Counted from the stretch's first letter, positions 41,320 to 54,819 are shown. The stretch: 64,000 nt of DNA from Hamiltosporidium tvaerminnensis (GCA_022605425.2 JAKIMF020000001.1:1056501-1120500); one strand, 5' to 3'. A program made the numbers and translations. The notes: generated from the letters alone by a model not told the origin.

Positions 41320-44300
41320 AATAGCTAAAAAATACCTATTATTATAATATAAGCATCTCTTTGTACACATTTATTCTTGATATGTCTATTTAAAACTAAT
41401 CAGAAAAAATATATAATATTTTGAATCTAAATTAATCTGATTGAGCCGAATTCCTTTACCGACATATTGTTTAATTAAATAACGGTAAATTATTTCAAAA
41501 AAATGAACCTTAGCGAAGTAATTGAAAAATCGGGGCTTGGATTAAAGACTGTATAAGAATTTGTTTTAAAATTTTTTAGCCCTTGAATTTCTATAACCAA
41601 TTTGTATTAAAATTTAAACACTGGGTCAATTAAGAATAATGTCTTAGCTGATCACAAATCAACAAAAAAAAACTTCAATCCGTTCAGAGTAAAACATAGA
41701 AGATTAATTATCGTTTTATAAGCTCCAATCCTTGTCTCATATAAACTGGGAAACAAGATAAACGTGCCTTTTCATGATAAAAGGCGATAAAAATTACATG
41801 GGAAGTAAATCAGACAAAATAATGAATTGACTTTTGCAAAGTTTTTCTTGAAAAATAGTTTCTGGTATTTGTGTAAAAAAACTATGTTATAAGAGAAAAG
41901 AATGTTTTTAAAGGAAGTGAATCGTGTGTTTGAGCTATTTAGAAATTATAATACTATGCATCACTATAAGTCATAAAATAAAATATTCCTAAGTATGAAA
42001 TTGCTTACTTCTAGTCAAAACCTAGAACATTTATAACGATAAGGTTATCCTATAACTTTTATAATTTGAAATTGAAATCATATTTTGTTAGCTGTGTTTA
42101 TTTATAAATATAATAAATCGGCTTTATATTTAGAAAAGCCATGATCTATCGTATTTATAATTTTTTCTTGAGGTTACAATTTAAGTGATTACTTAATAAA
42201 CATCGCATGTTTTGTAAAAGACGAATATATCGTGTTTTTTCATAGTATTAACGCATTTTTGAGTGTTTAATGGGTAATTGCATCATCGCAGCTACTGTTA
42301 TAGCTTAGATACCTGCATTTTAAAGTTTTGATCTAAATGATCTTAGAGCCAAGTTAATAGCCCGGACTGCCCTAGTCTTTTTCAACGTACGATTGCATAA
42401 GTAATATCGCAGGTCTACACACCCCTAACCTTATCTAAAGCAAGCAGCGTTCTCATTTAATCTACATTTTCCGAACCCAATAAACTTCTAGCTAAGATAT
42501 ATCTCGGTGGCTATCATCAAGTCCACCCATTCATTACAATTACACCCTCAAAGGTAAAACCTACTACTTTTATTCCTTTTTTATAAAACGTGTTTTTTTT
42601 ATTATATCAGGTGCAAATTTTCTAATCTGGTGGACAAAAGCTAGGTTTCTTTACTTTTCCATGGCAATTACCTATAATTTAATTCAAGGTTTTCTATCTA
42701 TTTATATAAAAAAGTACAAACTGAGTTTTTAGAATAATTTTTGCTATTTGGTAGACATTCTTCTTCTCAAAAAAAACCACAATAAATCACTGAAAATGTT
42801 ATTTATTTTTAATAAGAAAATTAATTGCGCATTGATTTTATTTAATTATTCTTAAGCCGATCATTTTTAATGTGATTATCTTGCCTCTATAAGATTTTTA
42901 TTCGAAAAATATTATCACATTTTTTTATAAATTTATATTCTAAAGGAAACATTGAGTTATCCGTTTTGATTTAATAGTAACAAAAAAAACACTATTTTAG
43001 TATGTTTGCATTCTTATGTGAGCTATACTTATTGTAATTTAATTTATATTGGTTTTATTCGCGTAAAACTTTATTTAGATATTGTATGAAAATCAGACTT
43101 GGTTTGCACATTAAAAAAAATAAATAAATCAAATATATTAGGTTATAAACCATGCAAATATATTCAATATAGTAAATTTAGGCATTTCCAATGTGTGTAC
43201 AATACTTTACTATATTTTACTGTCTTCTCTTTAATTTAAATATGTGGATTTGTATTATCGTATATATATGTGCTAAAATACATTTTTATTTTTTTTCATT
43301 CTAAGTAAATAAATTATTTATTTACAGGTCGGTTTTGATTGAATCTGCAGAACTTTATCTGTCTTACGTTGTCTGACAACCAATTTTAGAAATTTTTGCT
43401 GTCCATTATCAAATTTCTTTTGAAAAAAACATTTCTCAATCTTGAAAAGAAGTATTGGATTTATAAAACATTGTATTTGTATTTATTTTCTAATTTTTGA
43501 ATATTTTTACAGCGAGATGATCTATAGTCAGATCCTAAATTGTATAAATTTAATCATCTATTTCGAAATAGAAACTTCTAATGCTAATCTTAAATCTATA
43601 TTTAAACCTTCAAATCTAAAAATTAAAGAAAAAAATTGATGTATAAAATGCTAATTCTTATTTTTATATCGAGAAACTTCAATTGTGAAATTCATAAACA
43701 AATTTATCGAAAAATTAATAAACAAAATTTTAATTTAGGAGCAGTCACTCTTCGGTATTTTATATGCAATTATAGTATTTTAGCTGAAGCGGCATTTTTT
43801 TCTATAATATAATTTCCTATGATAAAGCTTTTTAAATAATTTAGACTTAGGAATACACATTTTTTATGTCATATTTTTTCGTTTTTTGAATTAAATTTTA
43901 TTAACAATCTTATTTTTATTATTTCACACTCAATATGGACTTTACAATTTCTTTAAAAATCTAAACCTATGCGATGACTAAACACTATTATTTTCGCAGA
44001 ATAATTTTATGTCTAGAAATGTTATAATATAATCAAAATGAATAAAAATGCTATACGAGGAAACACTATAAACTAGAATCACTGCTCCCTATCTTCGGCT
44101 ATTAGATTTAACTAAAAAGCCAAGAATATAAAATCTTAATACTTTTTAAGATAAATAAAACATTTTGTCTTAAAGTTTGAAACTAATTAGAGTGAAGTCG
44201 GCGCAGATGATAAGTTTTTTTAGAGAAAGTGCAGCTATATGAGTAAAAACGGTATTTACAGACAATTTGAAATAATATATGAATCATAACTGATTTTCAT

Positions 44301-45940
44301 AAAAACAAGTATACACGAAACTAATATAAAAAGTTGAAAATATATGTTATATAACATAATTACAAGAATATATTCCAAATGCTTATCTGTATCAAATATT
44401 GTGAAAAAGATCTTATGTGAACTATTCAATCCAAACAAAATGTATCGCAAGATTTTATGATCTAAAGTATGTAATTTTAGATAAAAAAAGATGCATCTAT
44501 CAACAACAAGATGTAAAATAAATTTATATATCAGAGCCTAGAAGAGGTATGTATACTTCAAGTTACTGGCAGGATATATTTTTTAGCAATTCATAATTTA
44601 TGCCAAAGATGTAAAGAAACTTCAAATCGAAGAACAAGAATCCCAAAAGTAAGAAAAAATGGCAAAACCTTTGTTAACCTGATTATACGCATCTTTCTAA
44701 TAAAATAAAAGTAAGCGATAAGGTGCTAACAGAAATGGCTTGTAGATTTCCAAAGGTATTTAAATTGTTCGGAATTCAAATTATAAGTACATTCAAGTTT
44801 TTAATGCTGTAAATAGTGAAATGATGTGCAATCAAGATTAATGAGCGTTTAAACAAGCAAGAAAACATTTGACCGTATAAAGAAGAGGCGTTCTGTTATA
44901 CCTAGGATATAAATATATTAAGAGGAGTAAAGTGAATGTGTCAGAATTCTTAAATATTAGCAAACACTGTAAATAATCTAGCTTGTAACTGTAGAAAATG
45001 CTTAACATGACTATAACAAAATATAAAAAGCGATAAACTGGTATTCTTCTATACACGTTTAGAAAAATGTAAATTAACATCAACAAAACGAATTAGTGGT
45101 TGCGATATTTTATAAATTCTATAAATATGCAAATGGAAAAAAGTAGACGCCGTAATAAACACATGTTTAAGTTCTGATTCAAAGACTCAGATATTTTTTT
45201 AAATATTAAGTCGAGTTAGAAAATGGTTATTTAGAATAGAATTACTTAAAGGACACGCCTTAAATTGTTAAATTGGCAAAACTTAGAAATTCGACTTTTT
45301 GTTTTGAGTTAGATCTTATTTAATAACATGGCGTATTAGATAATCTCAAAGGAGATGAAGCGACTCGGTATTGATACAGAATACTATAAAATATTCACCG
45401 ATAAATACCAAATACTAGCAATAGTCTATTATTTACAATATAGGGTGCTTGAAAATAAGCCGAATTATTTTTGATCGACATAGAAAATCATATTTAAGCC
45501 TAGGTACCAACTAGAGGTGACAAAAAGGTATTAATGAATGTTATATAGATTGTGAAACTGGTATAACACCTTAAAACTCTAGAAATATTTTCCATCTAAG
45601 AAGAAATTTCATAATAAAATAAACAAAGAAATTTTCGTACCTCATATTAAGAAAAGACCAAAATTCAAGAATTGAATGAATATATAAGAAGAACAATACA
45701 TATTATGTACAATAAAATAATTCGAGAGATATAATATAAACCAAGCATATAATAAGAAATAACTCATTCTTAAATTCATTAGATTTTTAGATACTTCATA
45801 TAATATTTGAAGCTTAAATTTTTTTAAAGATTTTATTCTTTCAATCAATTTTTCTTTGAAATTTTTGATTATTTATTTCATCACTAAGATTAAATATATA
45901 GATTACAAGATTATAATCAAACTTAAGATTTTTATAAATC
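41320..45940. other. long gene-free region with decayed inserts
   Basis: No supported gene. 42,260-42,560 is less AT-rich. It shares the ordered blocks 'TCATTTAATCTA' and 'AAGATATATCTCGG' with 54,205-54,270, which marks another dispersed repeat. 44,030-45,500 shows broken protein-like text on the + strand around 44,530-44,680. The open frames on the minus strand here look like chance. Confidence 0.45.
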
Positions 45941-46070
45941 AAAAAAATATGTTAAATAATATTCTCTAGAGATTCTAATAAATAAAATTTAACTGTTATT
46001 CACTTAAAAAAATATGTTAAATAATATTCTCTAGAGATTCTAATGAATAAAATTTAACTGTTATTCACTT
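45941..46070. repeat. 65-bp tandem duplication, near identical
   Basis: Two 65-base units starting AAAAAAATATGTTAAATAAT at 45,941 and 46,006 differ at one base. A third partial start follows at 46,071. Each unit holds the palindrome TCTCTAGAGA. Confidence 0.9.
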
Positions 46071-46350
46071 AAAAAAATATATTTAATGTAGATTTTAATT
46101 CAGATAATTTCCTATAAAAGCTTCAAAAAATACATTTTTATTGTTTCATCATCACTTCTATAAATTACTTTATACTTAAAAAGTAATAGAATTGTAAATA
46201 TATTATCTTATATTCTAATTAAATATTTATTAATTAATTTAATCAATAAAATTAAATACCATATTTCTTATATTTAAGTCTTTTTTTTCAAAATAAAATT
46301 AAATGGAACTTTAAATTTAACAAAATATTTAAAGAATATTCAACTGAAAA

Positions 46351-47010
46351 ATAATATTCAATAATAATCAATAATATTCAATAATAATCAATAAGATTCA
46401 ATAATATTCAATAATAATCAATAATAATCAATAATCATCAATAATAATCAAAAATAATCAAAAATAATCTATAATAATCAATAATAATCAATAATAATCA
46501 ATAATAATCAATAATCATCAATAATAATCAAAAATAATCAAAAATAATCAATAAGATTCAATAATAATCTATAATAATCAATAATAATCAATAATAATCA
46601 ATAATAATCAATAATAATCTATAATAATCTATAATATTCAATAATAATCAAAAATAATCAATAAGATTTAATAATATTCAAAAATATTCAAAAATAATCA
46701 AAAATAATCAATAATGATCAATAATAATCAAAAATATTCAAAAATAATCAATAATATTCAAAAATATTCAAAAATAATCAAAAATAATCAATAATGATCA
46801 ATAATAATCAAAAATATTCAAAAATAATCAATAAGATTCAATAATAATCTATAATAATCAATAATAATCAATAATAATCAAAAATAATCAATAATATTCA
46901 AAAATAATCAATAAGATTCAATAATAATTTATAATAATCAATAATAATCAATAATAATCAATAATAATCAATAAGATTCAATAATAATCAATAAGATTCA
47001 ATAATATTCA
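46351..47010. repeat. 10-bp satellite ATAATAATCA, about 66 units
   Basis: Every unit is exactly ten bases over 660 bases, with substitutions (A for T at position 2, variation at positions 5-7, T for A at 10) but no insertion or deletion. An eight-unit block at about 46,681-46,760 is repeated at about 46,761-46,840, so higher-order duplication occurred. It is non-coding in all frames. It ends about 270 bases before the phosphatase gene. Confidence 0.95.
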
Positions 47011-47276
47011 ATAATGTTATAAAATTATTTTGATAAGCACTAGGATTAGATTTATTATCGAAATAGTAGAAATAAAAGCAAAACTATTGCAAACATGTTT
47101 AATATAAATTAATACATATATGTTGTATAGCAAATTAGATTAATCCCATAAATTTTAATTAAATATCTTTACTATTTGTTATAGTATATCTTTGTTCTCC
47201 TTTGTTTAACTAAATGAAAATATAACTTGGTATTGAAAATTTGTATTTAATTGAAAATTATGTGAAACCCATAAAA

Positions 47277-48305
47277 ATGATTTTGGATAATTTGTTGATC
47301 GTTAAAAATTATGACAAAGATTTTAAAAAATATGTAAAAATTGCAGCATTTGATCTTGACAACACAATAATAAACAATTTACCTAATAGAGCTGCTGAGG
47401 ATGAAAGAGGATGGGTATTTAGATATAAAAATGTTATTAGCAAGATGAATAATTTACATACCGAAGGTTATTTGGTTGTCATACTTAGTAATCAATCTGG
47501 ATTGATTTTGGCAGGAACAGTTTCTAAATTTAAAAGAAAAATAAAAAGAATTATGAAAAATTTTAATTTTCCGGTGATTTTTATTGCGGCTCTGTATAAA
47601 GATTTCTATCGAAAACCATCGATTGGAATGTTCAATTTTTTGGTTGAATATCATATTTTAGATGGGAATATTGATCATAAGAATAGTTTTTATGTTGGAG
47701 ATGCAGCAGGAAGATCGCATTTGCCATTTAACGATCATTCGGATTGTGATATAAAATTCGCGTATAATGCAAATATTGAATTTTACACGCCAGAAGAGTT
47801 TTTTGATGAACAACCAAAAAGTCATAAAAACATAGAATTTTTTAAAATAGATTCTTATCGAAATGAAATATCATTTGATACTAAAAATTTTATAAATTTT
47901 GATATTATTTTTGTGTATGGAAATGCTGTGAAATATTGTGGAAAAACACATTTCAGCAAAAAATATTTTCAAAATTTTTCAATTTTAAGAAATCCCCAGG
48001 GAATATCAAAAACAAATGAAAAAATCATATTTTTTGATGTTTATGATGAAAATTTAATCAAAAAAGTTATTAGAAATCGAAAAATACAAAATATTGGTGT
48101 TTTTCATTTGTCTTATGACAAGAAGGTTTTGAAATATTTAAAAAGACTTGGAGAGCTTAGCGGTAAAAAATCAGAGTCTTTAATCGAGAATTGTAACGAA
48201 AACTTTTCTTCGTTTTTTGATATACCGATCATATCAGTTCCTTTCATATTTGATGATACTGATTTCAGTCCCGAATTACGAAAAATTTCACAATTACAAT
48301 TATAA
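47277..48305 (+). CDS. PNKP-type DNA 3'-phosphatase with degenerate kinase part
   Basis: 342 residues from the ATG, which has CCC six bases upstream; a TTG-initiated extension is unnecessary. The N-terminal half is an HAD phosphatase of the polynucleotide kinase/phosphatase family: nucleophile motif FDLDNT (D26, D28), 'VVILSNQSG', 'KPSIGMF', then 'FYVGDAAGR' and 'CDIKFAYNANIEFYTPEEFF'. These enzymes remove 3'-phosphates at DNA breaks. The C-terminal half sits where the kinase domain should be. Its P-loop reads GNAVKYCGKTHF rather than GxxxxGKS/T, and the following 'NRD' catalytic aspartate motif is absent ('SILRNP'). 5'-kinase activity is therefore doubtful. Yeast Tpp1 has lost the kinase altogether, so this may be an intermediate state. 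Confidence 0.85.
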   Translation: MILDNLLIVKNYDKDFKKYVKIAAFDLDNTIINNLPNRAAEDERGWVFRYKNVISKMNNLHTEGYLVVILSNQSGLILAGTVSKFKRKIKRIMKNFNFPVIFIAALYKDFYRKPSIGMFNFLVEYHILDGNIDHKNSFYVGDAAGRSHLPFNDHSDCDIKFAYNANIEFYTPEEFFDEQPKSHKNIEFFKIDSYRNEISFDTKNFINFDIIFVYGNAVKYCGKTHFSKKYFQNFSILRNPQGISKTNEKIIFFDVYDENLIKKVIRNRKIQNIGVFHLSYDKKVLKYLKRLGELSGKKSESLIENCNENFSSFFDIPIISVPFIFDDTDFSPELRKISQLQL

Positions 48306-49740
48306 AATGTTATTGATTTATATTTTTTTAAGTTTTGAGTAATCCATTTCCTCCATTTATATTTCTTAAAAAATTTTAAAAGTTATATATTTGTTTACTC
48401 TATTATATATCTTGTCTTCGTTTGGTAAGGAAAAAACTCCTTTTTTTGAACAAAAAAACTTTTTTTATTTATAATTTGTAAGTCAATTATTAGAAATTAA
48501 ACAAAAAATATTTTTTAAAAGCGAACATTCTAAATTGGGAAAATTATAATTAAAAAATTTTTCTCAAATTACAAACATATTAAATTATTTGGGACAATAA
48601 GACAATTTTAAATATAAAGCTATTAAATCCTATTTTTTTTTAAACGAAAGAAGAAAATCCAAGTTCTATTATCTCAAATCAATGATTTCCTAGGTTTTAG
48701 TAAAATTTCCGCGTAGATAATTAAGAAAACCAAAAATCATAAAAAGAAGCTGATAATATCTACTGAAATCTAAAAAATATTTACATAAGCTAATAAAGAA
48801 ACGTTAAAACCATAAATAATATGAAATAATCTTAGCTTCAAGTTATAAAATAATGCTTTAAATTGAATGTAGGATATCTAACAAATGAAAAATTGTTTAT
48901 TATCATCTATTTTTCTTCGATAATCTATATATTAATCTTTAAAACCAATTAGTTTTCAAATTATATAAGAATGAATGACTAAAATAAATTTTTTAAAAAA
49001 TTATAACATGGCACATGATAATCAAACAGTTACTAATTATTTGATTTGATAAAATTGAGAAATATTTTAAATCTGAAAAATTACTTTTAATGATTCATCC
49101 GTGCTTCGTAAAGCAAAAAAATTTTGAAAATAAAATTTATTTGCTTTTATTTCATATTCGTTAATTAATGGTAATACATTTCGTATTCGAGAAATACATA
49201 TGTTCTTGCTCATAGACACATTAAATATATTCCTAGTTTTCTCGTATAAAAATATGATACTTGATCGAATTTAAATGTATTTTATTCATGATATTTATCT
49301 GAGTCTTATTTGAACTAAAGGTTGGCCAACTCACATAATACCACGAGTAAAGACAAGAAATTTTGATAAGAATGTCTAAAAAAAATAATGTAAATTTTTC
49401 ATTTTTTTATATTATTCAGAAAAAAAGATAAAACGAAGAATAAAATATCTTCTTTTTTTTCAATATTAAAGATGATTAAAGAAAGAGATATTCAAATAAA
49501 TACAAAAAAAAATATTCCAAAAATGAAAGTTTGGAAAACTTAAAGGAGTAATTTCACATAAAATTTGCTCTTTATGCTATACAGACTTTTTTATCATCGA
49601 TTACACCATAAGATAACTTATTCAGACAAAAAATTATTATTTCAATTCGTTTTTAATAAATTACTTAAGAACTAATCTAAATATAAACATTAAAGGAATA
49701 TTTTATAGAATATAAAGCATAACATAACTAAGTCTGCGGC
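48306..49740. other. gene-free AT-rich stretch
   Basis: No coding frame, RNA or repeat recognised. Confidence 0.5.
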
Positions 49741-49754
49741 GCTAAATCTCTATG

Positions 49755-50010
49755 GAGTTCGGCGCTCTTAAACGATTCTCCTCTATTCTTCGCAATACTG
49801 CACCAAGTATTTCCATTTTAATATATTAAGTTTTCTTAGATCCCTTTCCGCCTGATCTAGCCATCTTGTTCTCGGTTTACCTCGTCTTCTCTTATTTTCG
49901 GGTACAGATCTAGGAATTTTGCTACAACACCTTCCTTCGAGATTCTGTCCAAGTTCCCTAGCCATCTAAGTCTTGTCTAATTGATAATGGTGACCAAATT
50001 TGTTTCTTCA
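49755..50010 (-). mobile_element. tail of an arthropod-type LINE (RTE/Jockey-like)
   Basis: On the minus strand one frame reads 'TRLRWLGNLDRISKEGVVAK' and, after a shift of one base, another reads ENKRRRGKPRTRWLDQAERD and 'LRKLNILKWKYLVQYCEE'. This is the well-known C-terminal tail (RLRWLGHVxRM, then GRPxxRWxD...DL) of LINE polyproteins abundant in insects and crustaceans. The DNA is GC-richer than the surroundings. Only the last 80 residues remain. Confidence 0.7.
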
Positions 50011-53000
50011 TAAAGCTCGTATAGTTCAAGATTTGTTCCAATCCACCACTTGATATTTTCAAAATTTAAGCCGTATATTCTTCCCAGTATCTTTATTTTA
50101 CATTATCTAGCTGAGCCTCGTCTCTTTTTGCCATAACCAGTGCTTCGGAAGATTTCAAAGTATACTTTCGATATATTTAAAAACACGTCTTTTTTGTGTG
50201 AATGCTTTATGAAAATTTAAATAAATTGCAACATATTAGGTAAATAATTACGTTGATATACTTTATGGACAAATTATGTTTTTTTAAATTTAATAATATG
50301 TTTGCTTCGTATTGTAACTTTGATTTCTAATTTATTTTTTCCAACTGAAGCAATTTTTTCTAGAATTATTACTGTATATTGCGATTTATGGAATTAAGAT
50401 ATAAATTTGAAGTGAAAGCTGTTATATCTCTGAATCAGTATTGTCTTATAAAACATTTAGATCATTTTTATTTCATTGATTATATATATTCAATAATCTC
50501 AAAATATTTTCATTTTTGTCATTTTATTTTCAATGTAACATTATGAGTTGGTGAATAAAAGAAAAATTGTAAATTTTTTTGAATGAATTTTTCTTTTGCA
50601 GAGAAAGATTCTACTTTTAAATATTAAATTATTTTATCGTTGGTATTTTCAAGGCTAATTATAAAAGATCTTTTTCACCAAATTATTTTTTTCAACTTTT
50701 TATTTTCTAAACTTTAAGATTAAATAGAAGTTTAATTTATCTTTGAGAAAAATAGATCATTCATTAAAGAAAGGTCTAAAGTGTTTACTTTTAGGAAGAA
50801 TTTTTCCAAGCATTTTAAAAAAAAATCTTCCAATTCTATATTAAAGCTTTTTGTTTAGATTATTCGTAGTGTAATTCGATTCTTTACTTTTTACTCATTT
50901 AGAATACTAAAATTACAATTTATTTTCTTTAAATTTACATTCATTAATTAAATAAATATATTACCTATGTGTAAATCTACACAAACTTAAGCTGTTTTTA
51001 TATCCAGATTCTTTATGAAATTCGTATTTATTAGTCTCGGACAAAAATAAATTTCCATTAAGCATTTATACATAGCTACAATTTAAAATATAAATAATAT
51101 ATTTTTAAATTTATGGTAGAAAAAAAATTTAAATCCTTTAATAATGAAATTCAAAGATATATTTCTTCTTTCATAGTATTTCTGCTTCTTTTCAGCAGTA
51201 ATTTATTTAAATTTCTAATTAGTTTTAAGCCCAGTGCTTTACTCCAACCCGATATTTCTTGTGCTTTAAAGCCAAAAGCTATGTTACTTTCATTTCAATT
51301 AGGTTTCAATTTTTGTCATAAATAATATCAGAAGCTATTTTTGCTCACAGATCAATTTTTATATTTAATTGAAATTTAAAATATTATACTATTGAATACA
51401 TTAATATAATCATTGAAAAAAATTGGTTTATAGTTTAAAAAAGTAAATTATGAATAATATGGTTATATATGTACTAATTGTTTAAAAAATGATTTTTAGC
51501 CTCGTTTTTGTGTTTTTTTTTGGAATTCGCTATAATTTTTTTAACATCTTAGAACAAATCAAAGTCAAAATTTCTAGAATATTTATTCTAATTTATAAAT
51601 ATTTTTTATATTCGGCCAATAAAACCTGAAATTTTTTACTTTCGAGGTGCATTTTCCTAACTTTGCTTTAATCATAGATTTATAATGATGAAAACCGTTT
51701 ATTTCGGCTTTCATCATTAAATAAGATTTAAACTATTCGGAATACAAACTGTGTATACAAAATAGTAGATGAAATATCAACCGAGAAAAAAGTATATTTT
51801 TTTGCCATTTATTAGGCAAAATTGGTCATAAGTTCATTGATTGAATTTTTAATGAGACAAAAACCAAAAAAATTTTACATTGTTTATTATATATTTGTAT
51901 AATAAAGAGATTTTCTACAAAATATTAAAATCTTTCCTGAAATAAACTTCGGAGTTCTTTATGTATCTAGATTAGAAACCACATTTTAAATTATATATAA
52001 TACTATGTAAAAACATATAAAACTAGTCTTCCCCACTTAGTTTAAAAACCAAACGCTTGAAGAGAAAAGCACATCCTTTAAAAAGTTCAAAATACTAATT
52101 AGTATGTAATGTCTACCGATTGGTTATTTCAACGCACAAATTTACCACATGTAAGTTGCTGAGATATATCTAAACTAAAAGTCTATTGGGTTCTGAAAGT
52201 GTAAAATAAGAAGAAATGATGTAATACAAAGAAAAATTAATGTAGCTTCGACATGTGATCGCACAACATGCAATAGACTTTAAAGAATTTCGAGCAACGT
52301 TCCCTTCATCAAATGTGTTTTTGATCAAATAGATAAAAAGCTTTGGGTCTTTTAAACGTAAGACATAACGATAGAATGCCAAGAACTCAGTTATATAAGC
52401 AAAACTTGGAGTCTTTCAATGTTATGAAACCAATATACCACACCTATTTTACCTAATGAAGTGAAATTTATTGAAAATATAAACATCATATTGTAAACCC
52501 TAACCTAGCTATTTATTGTAAAATACTATAATCAAAAAAATATGCATCAAAAATCACATTTTACGTTTAAACTTGGTTTTTAATATTGTAGATGGATTTA
52601 TTATTATAATTTCAATTAGAAAATTCGGTAAAACCATTATACTGATAGTTAAGACAAAATATTGAATGCAAAGTCTATCCAAACTTGTGAAACTAAATTA
52701 AATCAAATCAGTAAAACTAAAGGAGCATTTTGATCGATTTTTTGGCGAAAAATAAATGCTTATGTGAAAAATAACGAGATCTTCGTCAGATTTTTCTACG
52801 CATAAGTTTAAATTAAATATATAATCGGTTTTTATTTAGTAATAAACAGATAAAACATTATTCCACTTTTAAAAAGCTATTGAATTAGAAAAAATATAGT
52901 GATTGCAATACGTAATAAACATTCATAAATTTCATAAAGATTTAATAACAAAATATAAATTTTTTTTACTAAACATAACCATCAACATGTTATTCTTTAA

Positions 53001-53140
53001 TTTATGTAAATGAATATAATTTACATAAAATATTATTTGTTGAATACAATTTTTACACTATAATAACTGTTCTTCTAAGTTTTTCGAACAAACATTTTTT
53101 ATTATCAAAAAATAACCAATTTTATATCAATAAGAAGAGA
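50010..53140. other. gene-free AT-rich region
   Basis: No supported gene. The short open frames at 51,113 and 52,170 have no recognisable domain or start motif and are probably chance. Confidence 0.45.
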
Positions 53141-53149
53141 GCCACAATC

Positions 53150-53625
53150 AAATCGAATGCTCATAATGAACTCTGAAATTTTTAATAGTCCGATGAAATT
53201 AACGTCATGATTAGATATTAATAGAAGCCAGAAAGTATCGCAAGATAATACAATAACAAACAGAAGGAACTGACAACCAATACAATCGAATAAGAAGTTA
53301 AATTCAACTCAAACAAATACATAAATTTTAAGCCCGTAAATTTAAATAAAAATATCGAAATCAAAGCACTGTCTTCAAATTTAAAAAGTGTACCTTATAA
53401 GTAAACAAGGCAAAATATATTATACATGAGCGGAGAGAAAAAAAGTTTCATACTAAATAATCTAAATAAAACGGTAATCTGTCGCCATAGACAGTCTTGG
53501 AAAATATTTCCAACTAACTGTTAATTGCAACTAGATTACAACAAATTGTGATTAAAGGGTTTTATAAATTAAAACTCTCAATAAGCATTGGAATTGTGGT
53601 ATGATTTAACAATTAATAAAATTAT
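53150..53625. repeat. dispersed repeat, family E, copy 2
   Basis: Shares 'AAATAAAACGGTAATCTG' near 53,465 with 55,120, and 'GGAATTGTGGTATGATTTAA' near 53,590 is the diverged counterpart of the 'TTGTGGTTTCAATAAAG' block. More diverged than the other two copies. Confidence 0.5.
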
Positions 53626-54179
53626 TTTTTTCCAAATTTAGATATATTTTCTATTGCAAAAAAAATGTTTTTGAATAATACATGCCATATTTTCTTGACT
53701 CTCTAACCCTTTTCTATTCTGAATTTTCCACTAATCAAAACACAATCCAGCAGATCATTACAACTTTTAAATCATATAAATTTTGAAAGAAATTATATTA
53801 GTGTTTTTTTACGCGAGAACTGCGTCTGTTTTAGAGGCTATTCAATTGTTTTATTAGGAAATAAAAACTCTTTATGAAATTGCCACATGTAAAACTGAAA
53901 GTTCCGTAAAATTAAAAATTTTATGAAAGTTAAAAACAATTTTTTTAGATTTTTTTTTATTTTAAAATATCAATTTCTATAAAGGGTAAGTTGTATTTGT
54001 TCTTCATAATTTTAACGCTTTTCTGGTTTAGTATTGATAACCGCTTCTTAAACCTTCCATCGATACCTATTGATACCTATATCTCAAGTTTTTTCAAAAT
54101 TTATTGCGTACAACTAATATAAATAGGCGAGGCAGTTGCCAAAGATCATTAATTTCTGTTGTATGAACTGCTATTATAA

Positions 54180-54680
54180 ATTGAAATATTGCTCTTCCGA
54201 AATACAGCAGCAATTTCATTTAATCTAAACTTACTGAATTGAAATAACTTCCAGTCAAGATATATTTCGGATACTTACAGGGGTCTATTTTTGGTTGGAA
54301 ATGACATGTTACTGGACATAACCTGCTTCTAAGCTTTTCTGACCCCATACAATGTATGGTTTTTTGTATCCTTGGGCGCGATTCCTCTAACTTGAGTAGA
54401 AAGACTATGTTTCGAATATTTTTTCCTGGCATTCGTTACAATTTCAGTCGTAGTTTTCAATCTATTTACAAAAAAAACCAAAAAATATTTTTTGAGAAAA
54501 TATTTGATCTTTTTTACATCCGTTTCCATTTTATGAATTCACAAAATCAACCGAGAATTTGGGATGGTTATAATACCCTCAAAAATATAAGATTGACTTC
54601 ACATGAATTTTATCAAATAATTGCTAATCACAAAGTTTTGTATGTGGATATACTCGTTCTTCTTACAATATAAATGTTCT
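54180..54680. repeat. decayed insert related to 42.26-42.56 kb
   Basis: 'CATTTAATCTAAACTTAC' and 'AAGATATATTTCGG' match the order at 42,470-42,520. The minus strand holds overlapping open pieces ('KIDPCKYPKYILTGSYF', 'LCPVTCHFQP') that look like parts of a transposon protein. Class unknown. Confidence 0.4.
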
Positions 54681-54819
54681 GTACAACAAATATAATTCAA
54701 ACTTTCAATAAATATTTTCACAAGTTGATATGAAAATATTTTGAAATAAATTTATACATAAAATGTTATTTCAATATGAATGAAGATATAGTTTAACAGG
54801 GTACGGAAAAGGAGAGCCG

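Noticed and set aside
44256-45848. Three minus-strand frames with hydrophobic, tyrosine-rich proteins
   Set aside because: Composition is what random AT-rich DNA gives. No start motif, no family, and + strand traces suggest decayed transposon sequence.
46351-47010. CRISPR-like array
   Set aside because: A continuous 10-bp satellite with no separate spacers.
47241-47276. TTG-initiated 12-residue extension of the PNKP-like protein
   Set aside because: The ATG at 47,277 has the CCC start motif six bases upstream and begins just ahead of the conserved domain.
51113-51325. 70-residue frame as a gene
   Set aside because: No CCC start motif, no domain, and a length expected by chance in this composition.
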